Source: an uncultured Phocaeicola sp. (lineage in GTDB: Bacteria; Bacteroidota; Bacteroidia; Bacteroidales; Bacteroidaceae). From it: a stretch of 64,000 bases of DNA. A program made the translations under genes and the position numbers. Shown in pieces: positions 18,628 to 26,526 of the stretch; the stretch's first letter is position 1; each line of letters starts with the position of its first letter. The DNA is taken from assembly GCA_944320885.1 (NCBI GenBank), contig CALUJE010000004.1, forward strand, positions 62,001-126,000. The letters run 5' to 3'. The notes beneath the pieces were generated by a model. The model saw nothing but the letters and a program-made list of their open reading frames with translations, did not search any database and was not told the DNA's origin.

Positions 18628-18716
18628 AAAAAGCACACGTGCTTTGTCTGAAAAGGACGTGTGCTTTTGGCCGGATGCACGCGTCCTTTCATCGGAAAGC
18701 ACGTGTGCTTTTTTTA
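18628..18716. repeat. Palindromic tandem array, about 22-bp period (type A)
   Basis: Four GCACGTGTGCT-like palindromes, flanked by A- and T-runs, are spaced 22, 21 and 23 bp apart (cores at about 18633, 18655, 18676, 18699). The last one ends in a T-run, so it can double as a terminator for the GT90 gene and, in the other direction, for the sulfatase-fold gene whose stop codon is 8 bp away. The same family recurs at 61061-61150. Confidence 0.85.
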
Positions 18717-18723
18717 TGTGTTC

Positions 18724-20217
18724 TTATTTCTTCGGTTTGTCGGTTGTCTGGTTGTGCAGCACCATGCATTCGGTGGTCTGGAGCATGGAGAAACAGTAGT
18801 TTTTCAGTTCCCTGAAGGTATCGTTCATCGCAGTTGGAACAGGTTGTCCCGACGAGGTGTCATAGCAGAATTCCTTCTGCACCACCGGGTCGTAAACATA
18901 CAGGTGCAGGCTGTCTCGTGCGGCTACGGTATTGTCGGCCGTATAGAACATGGCGGGGCGCCGTTCCTTCATCAGGTTGATGCCGAAGTTGTTTTGCGTA
19001 TAGCTGATGCCCAGCATGCCCAGCAGGGTGGGAGCCACGTCCACCTGTCCGGCAAAGTCGGTACGCTCTTGCGGAGCGATGTCCTTTCCGTGTATGATGA
19101 ACGGGATGTGATTGTATGACTGCGGCAGTTCGCAGTCGGCCTTGCCTACCATCTTGCCGTGGTCGGCCAGCAGCACGAAGATGGTATTGTCAAACCAGGG
19201 TTCCTTGCGTGCGCTCTCCATGAAGTTGCGGAAACTCATGGACTGATGATAGAGGCTGTCGAGATAAGGGGTGAGCTCCACATCCTGGCCGAACTGTTTC
19301 ATCAGGCTGGCCGACATGGACTCCATGAGGATGAGCACCACGTTCTTGCCTGCAGGCACCGTGTCGGCCTTTACCTCACGTGCGATGGGCGATATGCCTC
19401 TGATGCCTTCGCGCCCCAGGTAACGCCGGGCGTTGGCCAGTGCCTTGTCTTCGTCCATCAGGTGCAGGGTGCGGTTTTCCTTGCGCATGTCGTCAACCAC
19501 GCTGGCCATGAGGTTGAAGGCGGGGTTCACGCCCATCTGGTTCAGGATGGGGTTCAGGCAGTAGTAGGCGGCGCTCACCTTGATGGGGTTGTAACCCATG
19601 CGTCCGCGTATGCCGAACAGACACAGGCCGATAAGGCATGCCGAGATGACAAGCTGGATGCTCCGCTCTTTCCATCCTTCGGGAGTGCGGTCGCTCTCAA
19701 GCGCGCGTTGCAGCCTGTGGTGGTAAAGGTGGATGAGGTATCCGAAGAGGACGACGGCTATCAGGAAGCAGCCGATGTAGATGTAGTAGGAACTTTCGCC
19801 CGTGACCATGCTGGCCGTAGTGGTGCCGTATTCAAACCAGTTGAAGATGGACGAGTTGAGCAGCTTGGTGAAATACAGAAAGTAGGGTATGTTGGCCGCT
19901 GCTGCCAGAAACACGATGCCATAAAGCACTCCGAGATAATAGATGATAAACCTGAACAGCGGCTTGCCGTAATAGCGGAACAGGGCAGAGATGCACAGCA
20001 CGGTGAGCGGCAGGATGAGCACGTAGCATGCAATGACATTGTCGAACCATATGCCGCGTATGAAAGCCGTGAGCTGAAGCCCGAAGTCATCGCGGATATT
20101 GTCCGGAAGCTGGGGACGTACGCTGGCCCATAACAGTACTCTGAAAAGAGTGAGGATAACGAGTGCGGTGACATGTACCGCCATCAGAAAAACAAACGAT
20201 TTGAAAAATCTTTTCAT
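18724..20217 (-). CDS. LTA-synthase/phosphoethanolamine-transferase-like protein with internal deletion
   Basis: A 497-residue membrane protein of the alkaline-phosphatase/sulfatase superfamily. Five hydrophobic segments occupy residues 8-205, followed by the extracytoplasmic domain starting NVVLILMES (292-300). In this family the metal ligands are a Glu in that motif (Glu299 here), a Thr nucleophile about 45 residues later, and an Asp-His pair about 220 residues later. Here Asp352-His353 (ADHG) come only 53 residues after Glu299, because SFRNF (to 332) runs directly into MESARKEPWFDNT. The Thr-containing segment of roughly 140-150 residues is missing, yet the frame is open. The protein is unlikely to transfer phosphoethanolamine or phosphoglycerol. 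The gene faces the LPS cluster convergently. Confidence 0.8.
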   Translation of the reverse strand: MKRFFKSFVFLMAVHVTALVILTLFRVLLWASVRPQLPDNIRDDFGLQLTAFIRGIWFDNVIACYVLILPLTVLCISALFRYYGKPLFRFIIYYLGVLYGIVFLAAAANIPYFLYFTKLLNSSIFNWFEYGTTTASMVTGESSYYIYIGCFLIAVVLFGYLIHLYHHRLQRALESDRTPEGWKERSIQLVISACLIGLCLFGIRGRMGYNPIKVSAAYYCLNPILNQMGVNPAFNLMASVVDDMRKENRTLHLMDEDKALANARRYLGREGIRGISPIAREVKADTVPAGKNVVLILMESMSASLMKQFGQDVELTPYLDSLYHQSMSFRNFMESARKEPWFDNTIFVLLADHGKMVGKADCELPQSYNHIPFIIHGKDIAPQERTDFAGQVDVAPTLLGMLGISYTQNNFGINLMKERRPAMFYTADNTVAARDSLHLYVYDPVVQKEFCYDTSSGQPVPTAMNDTFRELKNYCFSMLQTTECMVLHNQTTDKPKK

Positions 20218-20248
20218 GCTTTGAGGTCTCTATATGTTTCTTCGGCCA

Positions 20249-20256
20249 CAAAGTTA
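20249..20256 (-). promoter_or_regulatory. -7 element for the sulfatase-fold gene
   Basis: CAAAGTTA on the plus strand reads TAACTTTG on the minus strand, a match to the -7 consensus, 32 bp before the ATG at 20217. No convincing -33 box was found at the usual distance. Confidence 0.4.
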
Positions 20257-20372
20257 CGACAAAGAAATGTTTCATTTGTATTTCCATGCAATAAATATTA
20301 CCGGAGCATGACAAAATATTCTGTCGCTCCGTGCCTGTGTCTCTTCCGTATGCAGGCTGCTGCCGGATGCGG

Positions 20373-21047
20373 TCAGAACTCGATGATTTCTCCGCCGTCG
20401 GAACCGGCATACCGTCGGAGCAGCTCCTGCAGATAGTGTCCGGCTTCGGGCAGTCCCTCACGGCCACTGTATCCGTTGATGATGGCCAGCAGGCGGGTGG
20501 TGCCCAGCGAGAGCTTCGTGCGCTCGTTGTCACTGGTGGGGGTGCCGATGCCTCCCTTGGCGTCACGGTATACGGGCATGCCCTCAATGTTGAGCGTTCC
20601 GCGTCCGATGCCCTCGTAGGGTTCGTCTTTCTTTCCGATGCCCAGTGTGAGGGTGTCGCCTTCAATCTTGTCGGCGTCGAAGCCTCCGATGGAGTATCCG
20701 CTGGCAATGGATACGAGGTTGATAAGGTCTACCAGTGTGTCAATCTGATACAGCGCGTCGCCTTTCAGAATGCGGCGGCACAGCGCTTCCGACGAGGGAC
20801 GGTAACGGCTCGGATCCTTGCCGCAGCGCTTGTAAGCCTGGCGTGTGGCCTGTATGGGGCGCATGTCTTTTATTGATTCGGTGGTGTAGCGTGCACGGTA
20901 TTCGGCGGCAAAGCGGTCAATCTCTTTCCACAGTTCCTCGCAGTAGGCGGTGTTGTGTACATTGGCCAGTACGGCCAGTCCTCTGAACTCCGGACAGCGT
21001 TCTCTTATCTCGTCCGCGAGCCGTATGTTGATGGTTGAAGCTTCCAT
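20373..21047 (-). CDS. B3/B4 domain protein (tRNA-synthetase editing-domain-like)
   Basis: A 224-residue protein related to the free-standing B3/B4 domain of phenylalanyl-tRNA synthetase beta chains. The ATG at 21047 starts the family sequence (MEASTINIRLADEIRERCPEF); the 61 codons upstream in frame are promoter region. Family-like segments are RPIQATRQAYKRCGKDPSRYRPSSEAL and VDLINLVSIASGYSIGGFDADKI. Stand-alone versions may bind or hydrolyse mischarged tRNA, but the function is not established. A -7 box 120 bp upstream (21168-21175, minus strand) supports independent transcription. Confidence 0.82.
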   Translation of the reverse strand: MEASTINIRLADEIRERCPEFRGLAVLANVHNTAYCEELWKEIDRFAAEYRARYTTESIKDMRPIQATRQAYKRCGKDPSRYRPSSEALCRRILKGDALYQIDTLVDLINLVSIASGYSIGGFDADKIEGDTLTLGIGKKDEPYEGIGRGTLNIEGMPVYRDAKGGIGTPTSDNERTKLSLGTTRLLAIINGYSGREGLPEAGHYLQELLRRYAGSDGGEIIEF

Positions 21048-21167
21048 TGGGTCTTTTGGTTTGTTTGAGTTTCGCAGGCGTCCGACTTCCTCTGGTTCTG
21101 ACAAAGCCGGGCTTTCGAGACTCGTGTTGTTTGAAATCAGATTTGCAATATCGCGATTTAGCGCAAG

Positions 21168-21175
21168 CAAAAGTA
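21168..21175 (-). promoter_or_regulatory. -7 element for the B3/B4 gene
   Basis: CAAAAGTA on the plus strand reads TACTTTTG on the minus strand, a full match to TAnnTTTG. It lies 120 bp upstream of the chosen start and supports reading the preceding in-frame codons as leader. A CAAA (minus-strand TTTG) at 21201-21204 is 25 bp away, longer than usual. Confidence 0.5.
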
Positions 21176-21291
21176 GTGAATTATTAATAGATTTGTCGCA
21201 CAAAGCTTCTGTATATGTGCAAAAGGTCATAAAAAAAAGTCCGGTTTCGGTTTTTTCTTTCGTGAATTAACTCGAATTTAAAAAGATGCGC

Positions 21292-21299
21292 TATTTTTG
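21292..21299 (+). promoter_or_regulatory. -7 element for glsA
   Basis: TATTTTTG matches TAnnTTTG and lies 28 bp before the glsA ATG at 21327, within the 279-bp divergent region. No perfect TTTG was found at the -33 distance. Confidence 0.5.
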
Positions 21300-21326
21300 C
21301 AACTGATTATAAAGGATGAAAAGTAA

Positions 21327-22145
21327 ATGACAAACGATTCTCAGTTTTTAATAGATATCGATAAAGTTCTGAAGTCAAAGTTGGGAGACCGCAGCCGCTA
21401 TGTGCCGGGTTTTGTTGTTTCTTATTTAAAACATATCGTGCACCAGGATGAAATCAACGAATTCCTTTTGCGTGTTGAAGGCAAGGTAGGAGTGGATTTT
21501 CTGAAAGAAAGCATGGAATTTCTTGACACGAAGCTCGATGTAAGAGGAATGGAAAACCTTCCCGATGACCGGCTCTGCACCTTTGTGAGCAATCACCCGC
21601 TTGGCGGACAGGACGGTGTGTCGCTGGGCTATCTGCTGGGAACGCACTATGACGGACATATCAAATATCTGGTAAACGACCTGCTGATGAATCTCAAGGG
21701 ACTGGCTCCGCTGTTTGTCCCTATCAACAAGACCGGCTCGCAGGCCAAAGACTTTCCTATGATGGTGGAGGCTGCTTTCCGCTCGGACAACCATATCATC
21801 ATGTTTCCGGCAGGACTGTGCTCACGCCGGCGCAACGGGGTGATTCGTGACCTGGACTGGAAGAAGACATTCATTACCAAAAGCGTGGAGACGCATCGCG
21901 ACGTGGTGCCCATTCATTTCGAAGGCCGCAATTCCGACTTCTTTTATAATCTGGCCAATCTCTGCAAGGCACTGGGCATCAAGTTTAACATTGCCATGCT
22001 TTATCTGGCCGACGAAATGTTCAAGAACAGGCACAAGACCTTTAAGGTCTCTATCGGAAAGCCCATTCCCTGGCAGACTTTCGACAAGTCGAAGACACCT
22101 GCGCAGTGGGCCGAATATGTAAAAAGCATTGTATATAGTCTATAA
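21327..22145 (+). CDS. glsA: Glycine-lipid O-acyltransferase (PlsC-like)
   Basis: A 272-residue acyltransferase of the PlsC superfamily. The motif is SNHPLGGQDG (88-97), with His90 and Asp96 separated by five residues rather than the usual four, a variant seen in the hemolysin/ornithine-lipid branch. A second block, MFPAGLCSRR, matches the motif III region. Directly downstream (28 bp) lies a GNAT-type N-acyltransferase. In Bacteroides thetaiotaomicron this pair, GlsB then GlsA, makes glycine lipids: GlsB N-acylates glycine with a 3-hydroxy fatty acid and GlsA adds the second acyl chain on the hydroxyl. Assignment rests on this gene pair and motif variant. Confidence 0.82.
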   Translation: MTNDSQFLIDIDKVLKSKLGDRSRYVPGFVVSYLKHIVHQDEINEFLLRVEGKVGVDFLKESMEFLDTKLDVRGMENLPDDRLCTFVSNHPLGGQDGVSLGYLLGTHYDGHIKYLVNDLLMNLKGLAPLFVPINKTGSQAKDFPMMVEAAFRSDNHIIMFPAGLCSRRRNGVIRDLDWKKTFITKSVETHRDVVPIHFEGRNSDFFYNLANLCKALGIKFNIAMLYLADEMFKNRHKTFKVSIGKPIPWQTFDKSKTPAQWAEYVKSIVYSL

Positions 22146-22172
22146 ACAAGATAAAAGTATAAAACTAATAAT

Positions 22173-23177
22173 ATGAAAGATATCATTGCGCCGGTCAGTA
22201 AAGAGGTGCTGAAATCGGAATTGACCGAAGACAAGCGTCTTCGTTTTACGAACAAGAGCAATAATGAAATATATATTGTAACCTATCAGGATTCGCCCAA
22301 CGTGGTGCGCGAGATAGGACGGTTGCGCGAAATAGCATTCCGTGCGGCCGGAGGAGGTACGGGAGAGGAACTCGACCTCGACGAGTATGATGTAATGGAA
22401 AATCCTTACAAGCAGCTCGTGGTATGGAACCCGGAGGCTGAGGAGATTCTGGGCGGATACCGCTATCTGCGCGGAACCGACGTGGAGTTCAACCCCGACG
22501 GACAGCCGAAACTGGCTACCGCACACCTGTTCCACTTCTCGGACGAGTTCCTGAAAAACTACCTGCCTACTACCATTGAGCTGGGACGTTCGTTTGTTAC
22601 CCTTGAATACCAGTCGACACGTGCCGGTTCGAAAGGACTGTTCGCACTCGACAACCTGTGGGACGGACTGGGAGCTCTCACCGTGGTAATGCCCGAAGTG
22701 AAATACTTCTTCGGAAAGATGACCATGTATCCGTCGTATAACCGTTTCGGACGTGACATGATTCTCTACTTCCTCAACAAGCATTTTGAGGACAAGGACA
22801 ACCTTATCACTCCGTTCAAGCCGTTGCAGCTTGAGACAGACACTGCCGTGCTTGAGAAGATATTCTGCAAGGAATCGTTCAAGGAAGACTATAAGATTCT
22901 GAATACCGAGGTACGCAAGCTGGGATATAACATCCCGCCGCTGGTGAATGCCTACATGGGTCTGTCGCCTACGATGCGCATGTTTGGTACGGCCATTAAC
23001 TACGGCTTCGGCGATGTGGAGGAAACCGGTATCCTGATAGCCGTTGACGAGATTCTCGAAGAGAAGCGTATCCGTCACATCGAGTCGTTCGTGAAGCAGC
23101 ACCCCGAAGCGCTGAAGATAACCTCGGGCGCCAACCGGGTGATTTATGAAGAAAAGAAAGAGGCGGTTGTCAAATGA
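22173..23177 (+). CDS. glsB: Glycine N-acyltransferase (OlsB/hemolysin-like GNAT)
   Basis: A 334-residue protein of the hemolysin/OlsB GNAT family. Recognisable blocks are REIGRLREIAFRAAGGGTG (45-63), EEILGGYRYLRG, and ELGRSFVTLEYQSTRAG. It is the partner of the PlsC-like gene upstream. The characterised Bacteroides homologue forms N-acyl-3-hydroxy-acyl glycine, the first step in glycine lipid and flavolipin synthesis; such lipids are important for stress tolerance and gut colonisation in B. thetaiotaomicron. The product acts on the cytoplasmic side of the inner membrane. A rho-independent terminator follows. Confidence 0.85.
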   Translation: MKDIIAPVSKEVLKSELTEDKRLRFTNKSNNEIYIVTYQDSPNVVREIGRLREIAFRAAGGGTGEELDLDEYDVMENPYKQLVVWNPEAEEILGGYRYLRGTDVEFNPDGQPKLATAHLFHFSDEFLKNYLPTTIELGRSFVTLEYQSTRAGSKGLFALDNLWDGLGALTVVMPEVKYFFGKMTMYPSYNRFGRDMILYFLNKHFEDKDNLITPFKPLQLETDTAVLEKIFCKESFKEDYKILNTEVRKLGYNIPPLVNAYMGLSPTMRMFGTAINYGFGDVEETGILIAVDEILEEKRIRHIESFVKQHPEALKITSGANRVIYEEKKEAVVK

Positions 23178-23211
23178 CCGGCCTTTTCATGCTATACACT
23201 TTAAAAGCGGA

Positions 23212-23251
23212 AACAGCTCCCTTTGCCATGCAGGCAGGGGAGCTGTTCTTA
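23212..23251. terminator. Rho-independent terminator between glsB and dgt
   Basis: AACAGCTCCC (23212-23221) pairs with GGGAGCTGTT (23238-23247), followed by CTTATATT. It sits between the convergent glsB and dGTPase genes and can serve both, though the T-tract is short on the plus strand. Confidence 0.65.
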
Positions 23252-23289
23252 TATTGACGGTCTGAGTTGCCGGTCAGGGGTATGTGCTC

Positions 23290-24621
23290 TTATACGGCAG
23301 GAAGGCTGTTGCCGTTGATCTTGCGGTAGAGGTCGATGGCATATACGTCGGTCATGCCCGAAAGGTAGTCGAGCACAGCCTGTATGCGTCCGTAGAGGGT
23401 AGGGGCATGCACGTCGTACTGGTCCGACACGCGGTTGATAAGCAGTTGCGAGTATGCCTTCTCGGGTGCCATCACAGCCTCGATAAGCAGGTCGAGCAGT
23501 GTCATTATCACCTTGAAACCGGCCAGCTCGATGTCTACCACGTCTTTGGAGCGGTATATCTTCTGGTAGGCTCTGCGTGAGCATTCTTCGTAGGCCGCTC
23601 TTACCGGCGGGCTCACATGCTGAATCAGGGTGCCGCTGAATGTTCCGGCAAGCAGTTCCTTTTCGTGCTCCACAAAGGCGCGCGTGCATTCCTTGACCAT
23701 GCTTCCGATGACCGAAGAGCGCAGGTAGGCCACCTGTTCGTTGGCGTCGCTCACCATGTTGCACACGCGGCTCATGTGTTCGCGTTTCTCTTCGTTGAAG
23801 AATCCCAGAAAGAGCTGCTTGATTTCTTCCGTGCTCACGAGCTTGAGCTTGTGCGCGTCTTCCATGTCCATCACCTGATAGCAGATATCGTCGGCCGCCT
23901 CTACCAGATATACCAGCGGGTGGCGTGCGTAGCGCAGCGGTTCACCTTCTTTGCTCAGACGGATGATGCCCAGTTCGTCGGCAATGCGGCGGTAGTCGTC
24001 CGCCTCGCTGATGAAGAAGCCGAACTTGGCCTTCTCATGTGCCAGCGACGAGGCAAACGGATATTTCACGATAGCTGCCAGTGTGGAGTAGGTCATTACG
24101 AAGCCTCCCTTGCGCCGCCCCAGGAACTGGTGCGTGAGCAGTCGGAACGCATTGGCGTTTCCTTCAAAATGTATCAGGTCTTCCCATTCTTCGGAACTGA
24201 GTTTTTCTTTCAGATAGAGTCCGTTTCCTTCGGAGAAGTAGGTACCGATGGCCCTCTCGCCCGAGTGTCCGAAGGGAGGATTGCCCAGGTCGTGTGCCAG
24301 ACAGGCTGCCGACACGATGGAGCCAATCTCGGAGAGGTGCGTATCGTGCAGTTCGGGGTGTGCGGCCAGCAGCGCCTTGGCGGAGTCGTTACCCAGCGAA
24401 CGTCCTACGCACGACACCTCCAGACTGTGCGTGAGGCGGTTGTGTACGAAGATGCTTCCCGGCAGCGGAAACACCTGTGTCTTGTTCTGCAGGCGGCGGA
24501 AGGGAGCCGAGAATATCAGCCGGTCATAGTCGCGCTGGAATTCGCTGCGGTCGTCCTTCCTTACGGCATGGAGCTCTTCCAGCCCGAAGCGTTTATTGGA
24601 TAGAAGTTGTTGCCAGTTCAT
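23290..24621 (-). CDS. dgt: Deoxyguanosinetriphosphate triphosphohydrolase (dGTPase family)
   Basis: A 443-residue HD-domain hydrolase of the dGTPase family, which cleaves dNTPs to the nucleoside and triphosphate. Two adjacent ATGs (24624, 24621) fit the family start MNWQQLLSNKRFGLEELH; longer in-frame starts are upstream of the promoter. The HD motif residues are visible: His in NRLTHSLEVS, His-Asp in ACLAHDLGNPPFGHSGE, and a later Asp in VEAADDICYQ. Length fits the shorter dGTPase-like group. A good promoter lies at 24642-24673. With dut in the same window it would contribute to dNTP pool control, but the genes are not in one operon. Confidence 0.9.
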   Translation of the reverse strand: MNWQQLLSNKRFGLEELHAVRKDDRSEFQRDYDRLIFSAPFRRLQNKTQVFPLPGSIFVHNRLTHSLEVSCVGRSLGNDSAKALLAAHPELHDTHLSEIGSIVSAACLAHDLGNPPFGHSGERAIGTYFSEGNGLYLKEKLSSEEWEDLIHFEGNANAFRLLTHQFLGRRKGGFVMTYSTLAAIVKYPFASSLAHEKAKFGFFISEADDYRRIADELGIIRLSKEGEPLRYARHPLVYLVEAADDICYQVMDMEDAHKLKLVSTEEIKQLFLGFFNEEKREHMSRVCNMVSDANEQVAYLRSSVIGSMVKECTRAFVEHEKELLAGTFSGTLIQHVSPPVRAAYEECSRRAYQKIYRSKDVVDIELAGFKVIMTLLDLLIEAVMAPEKAYSQLLINRVSDQYDVHAPTLYGRIQAVLDYLSGMTDVYAIDLYRKINGNSLPAV

Positions 24622-24641
24622 CATAAGTAACTTGTTTGGTA

Positions 24642-24673
24642 CAAAAGTAGTGAAAGGTGTGCGCAGCGCCAAA
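24642..24673 (-). promoter_or_regulatory. Bacteroides-type promoter for dgt
   Basis: On the minus strand TTTG (24670-24673) and TACTTTTG (24642-24649) are 20 bp apart, a full match to the Bacteroides consensus, 21 bp upstream of the dgt start. The segment just downstream on each strand (CTTGTTTGGTACAAA) recurs at the next promoter at 25430. Confidence 0.75.
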
Positions 24674-24805
24674 TGAAATCCGAAGTTTTCGGGGCGGAGA
24701 GCAGATGTTCTCCGTCTTTCTGTCCGGCCAGCAAAAGAAGTAAGTTTCCGTTTCCCGATACTAAGGAATCGGATACGGGCCGTACCGGGCGGAATGTGAG
24801 GAAAA

Positions 24806-25384
24806 TCATTCTACCTCGAACGGTGCTTCCAGCGTGATGGTCTTTCCGTCGGTATAAAATCTTTTGCTTATTCTGTATTTTCCTTTCGTCAGCCGGTAAT
24901 ATTTGCCTACGGGGAAACGGAAGCAGTGAAGCAGCGGTGCCTGTCCGGTTCCGAAGAGGTCGTCTTGCCACGAAAAGTCGGATATCTTCCATTCGGCATT
25001 GGTCCATGCTTTCCCGTCCCAGCGATACAGCAGCCATTCCCGTCCGTAGCTTATCGGGCGGTCTGTCGGATTGGCCACGAAGACGCTGATATCGTTCACT
25101 TCCTTGCGGTAGACCGGTCGTTCCGTCCACATGGTTATCAGACTGTCCTTGTAACCGTCGGGCAACTTGTCGGTGTACCAGAGGCGGCATTGGAGTGTCT
25201 GGAAGACAAGGGAGTCTCCGTCGGCCCGTGCGTTTCCGTCAGTTATGAAAATTCCGGTAGCCGTGTCGGCTCCTCCGATGATGCCGATGGTGGCCGGGTC
25301 ATGTTCCGTCTCCGTCTGGGAGTTTCCGGAACATGCGGTGCCCAGCAGGCACGGCAGTGTGAAAAACAGGATTGTGGCTTTCAT
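24806..25384 (-). CDS. Small lipoprotein with Ig-like (Big_14-type) domain
   Basis: A 192-residue exported protein. The ATG at 25384 gives a lipoprotein signal (MKATILFFTLPCLLGTAC, Cys18); in-frame starts upstream extend through the promoter. The mature part contains NDISVFVANPTDRPISYGREWLLYRWDGKAW and a C-terminal LTKGKYRISKRFY, which resemble the bacterial Ig-like domain found in small Bacteroides and Firmicutes lipoproteins. Location is the periplasmic face of a membrane. Function unknown. It is transcribed from its own promoter and ends 185 bp before dgt. Confidence 0.72.
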   Translation of the reverse strand: MKATILFFTLPCLLGTACSGNSQTETEHDPATIGIIGGADTATGIFITDGNARADGDSLVFQTLQCRLWYTDKLPDGYKDSLITMWTERPVYRKEVNDISVFVANPTDRPISYGREWLLYRWDGKAWTNAEWKISDFSWQDDLFGTGQAPLLHCFRFPVGKYYRLTKGKYRISKRFYTDGKTITLEAPFEVE

Positions 25385-25429
25385 ATTCTTGTCTGGTAAT
25401 AGTGCTCTCATAATGAGGCTTGTTTGGTA

Positions 25430-25461
25430 CAAATGTAAGGTTTTTCTCTGATTTTCCCAAA
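25430..25461 (-). promoter_or_regulatory. Bacteroides-type promoter for the Ig-like lipoprotein
   Basis: On the minus strand TTTG (25458-25461) and TACATTTG (25430-25437) are 20 bp apart, matching the consensus. The -7 region and the following bases (TACCAAACAAG) are shared with the dgt promoter about 790 bp away. Confidence 0.75.
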
Positions 25462-25587
25462 ATCTTTTCAGGCAAAATGCTCTGTTCTCCCGAAATATAG
25501 GGTGGTTATTGCCTGGACACAATATATCACTTTATGGAAACAATTGAAATGCTGACTTGTTTCTTGGATATTTGTAATGTGAATAAT

Positions 25588-25595
25588 TACCTTTG
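25588..25595 (+). promoter_or_regulatory. -7 element before the broken ORF6N gene
   Basis: TACCTTTG matches TAnnTTTG; it is 12 bp before an ATG at 25608 whose frame is that of the downstream ORF6N remnant but meets a stop (TAG, 25638) after ten codons. This looks like the surviving promoter and start of a gene whose front has been lost. Confidence 0.45.
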
Positions 25596-25651
25596 CAGAA
25601 AGTATAGATGGTATGGGAATTGATAAAACAAAAGAGATAGCAGGGGAAATG

Positions 25652-25678
25652 TTTGAGGTTGCAATTTGCAACCTCAAA
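25652..25678. repeat. Perfect 27-bp palindrome at ORF6N breakpoint
   Basis: TTTGAGGTTGCAA (25652-25664), one T, then TTGCAACCTCAAA (25666-25678) form 13-bp perfect arms around a single base. The palindrome coincides with the point where homology to ORF6N proteins begins (codons for LRLQFATS), and the minus strand also reads LRLQIATS here. It may be a recombination or rearrangement junction; a hairpin with a 1-nt loop would be strained in RNA. Confidence 0.8.
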
Positions 25679-26318
25679 GAAAAGAGGAGGAAACAGGTAT
25701 TTACCTTACGTGTTCACTGAACAAGGCATTGCCATGCTTTCTGCTGTTTTAAGGAGTCCTATCGCTGTGGCTGTAAGTATCCGTATTATGGAAGCGTTTG
25801 TTTCAATGCGTCGTTTTTTGCTTTCTAATGAACAAATGTTTCAGCGGGTTCATAGTTTGGAGTTACGGCAATTACAGACAGATATGAAAGTTGATACCAT
25901 ATTGAATAAATTGGAATCTAAAGAATTACCAATAGAAGGTATTTTTTATGAGGGGCAAATATTTGACGCTCATAATTTTGTTTGCGATTTGATTCGTAAT
26001 GCCAAAAGTAGGATAATATTGATTGATAATTATATAGATGATACTGTTTTAAAGCGTCTTGATAAAAGAAATACTGGTGCTTCTGCAACTATTTATACAC
26101 ATCATATTTCGGCTGTTCTTCAAACGGATATTAATACACATAATTCTCAATATCCGGCTATTGAAGTAAGAACTACTACTAAGTTTCATGATAGGTTTAT
26201 GATAATAGATGATACAGTTTATCATATCGGAGCTTCTATCAAGGATTTGGGAAAGAAGGTTTTTGCTTTCAGTCGGATGAATGAAAAAGCCGATGAGCTT
26301 ATTGGACGGTTACTTTGA
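25653..26318 (+). pseudogene. ORF6N-family protein, N-terminally truncated, with PLD-like C-terminus
   Basis: The open frame (221 codons from a TTG at 25653) begins in the middle of an ORF6N protein: LRLQFATSKKRGGNRYLPYVFTEQGIAML is normally preceded by about 85 residues of DNA-binding ORF6N domain, absent here. After the conserved IRIMEAFVSMRRFL and a coiled region comes a C-terminal domain with FHDRFMIIDD, a phospholipase-D-like H-x-R-x4-D motif. Upstream, an in-frame ATG (25608) is cut by a stop at 25638. ORF6N proteins are phage- and mobile-element-linked; the remnant is AT-rich compared with its neighbours. Expression of a short protein from an alternative start cannot be excluded. Confidence 0.75.
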
Positions 26319-26526
26319 CGCATTTTGTTTATCGGAGAGCCGGTAAAAGATTTCCTTAATTTGGGAAGTATGATTGTCGATAGACAAAAGTCTGTCAGGC
26401 TAATTGCTTTTTCCTTGAGTGATATATAATGTTTCCCGCTGTCCTTAAATAAATGAAAATCTTTATCGTTATGTTTCGCAGATTGAGTATTTTCGCACAT
26501 TATTATGCACTGAACGAAAATAAGCT

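Noticed and set aside
25468..25677. Minus-strand frame starting MRLQIATS next to the ORF6N remnant
   Set aside because: The similarity to ORF6N comes from the palindrome only; the rest has no ORF6N features, so it is not a second copy.
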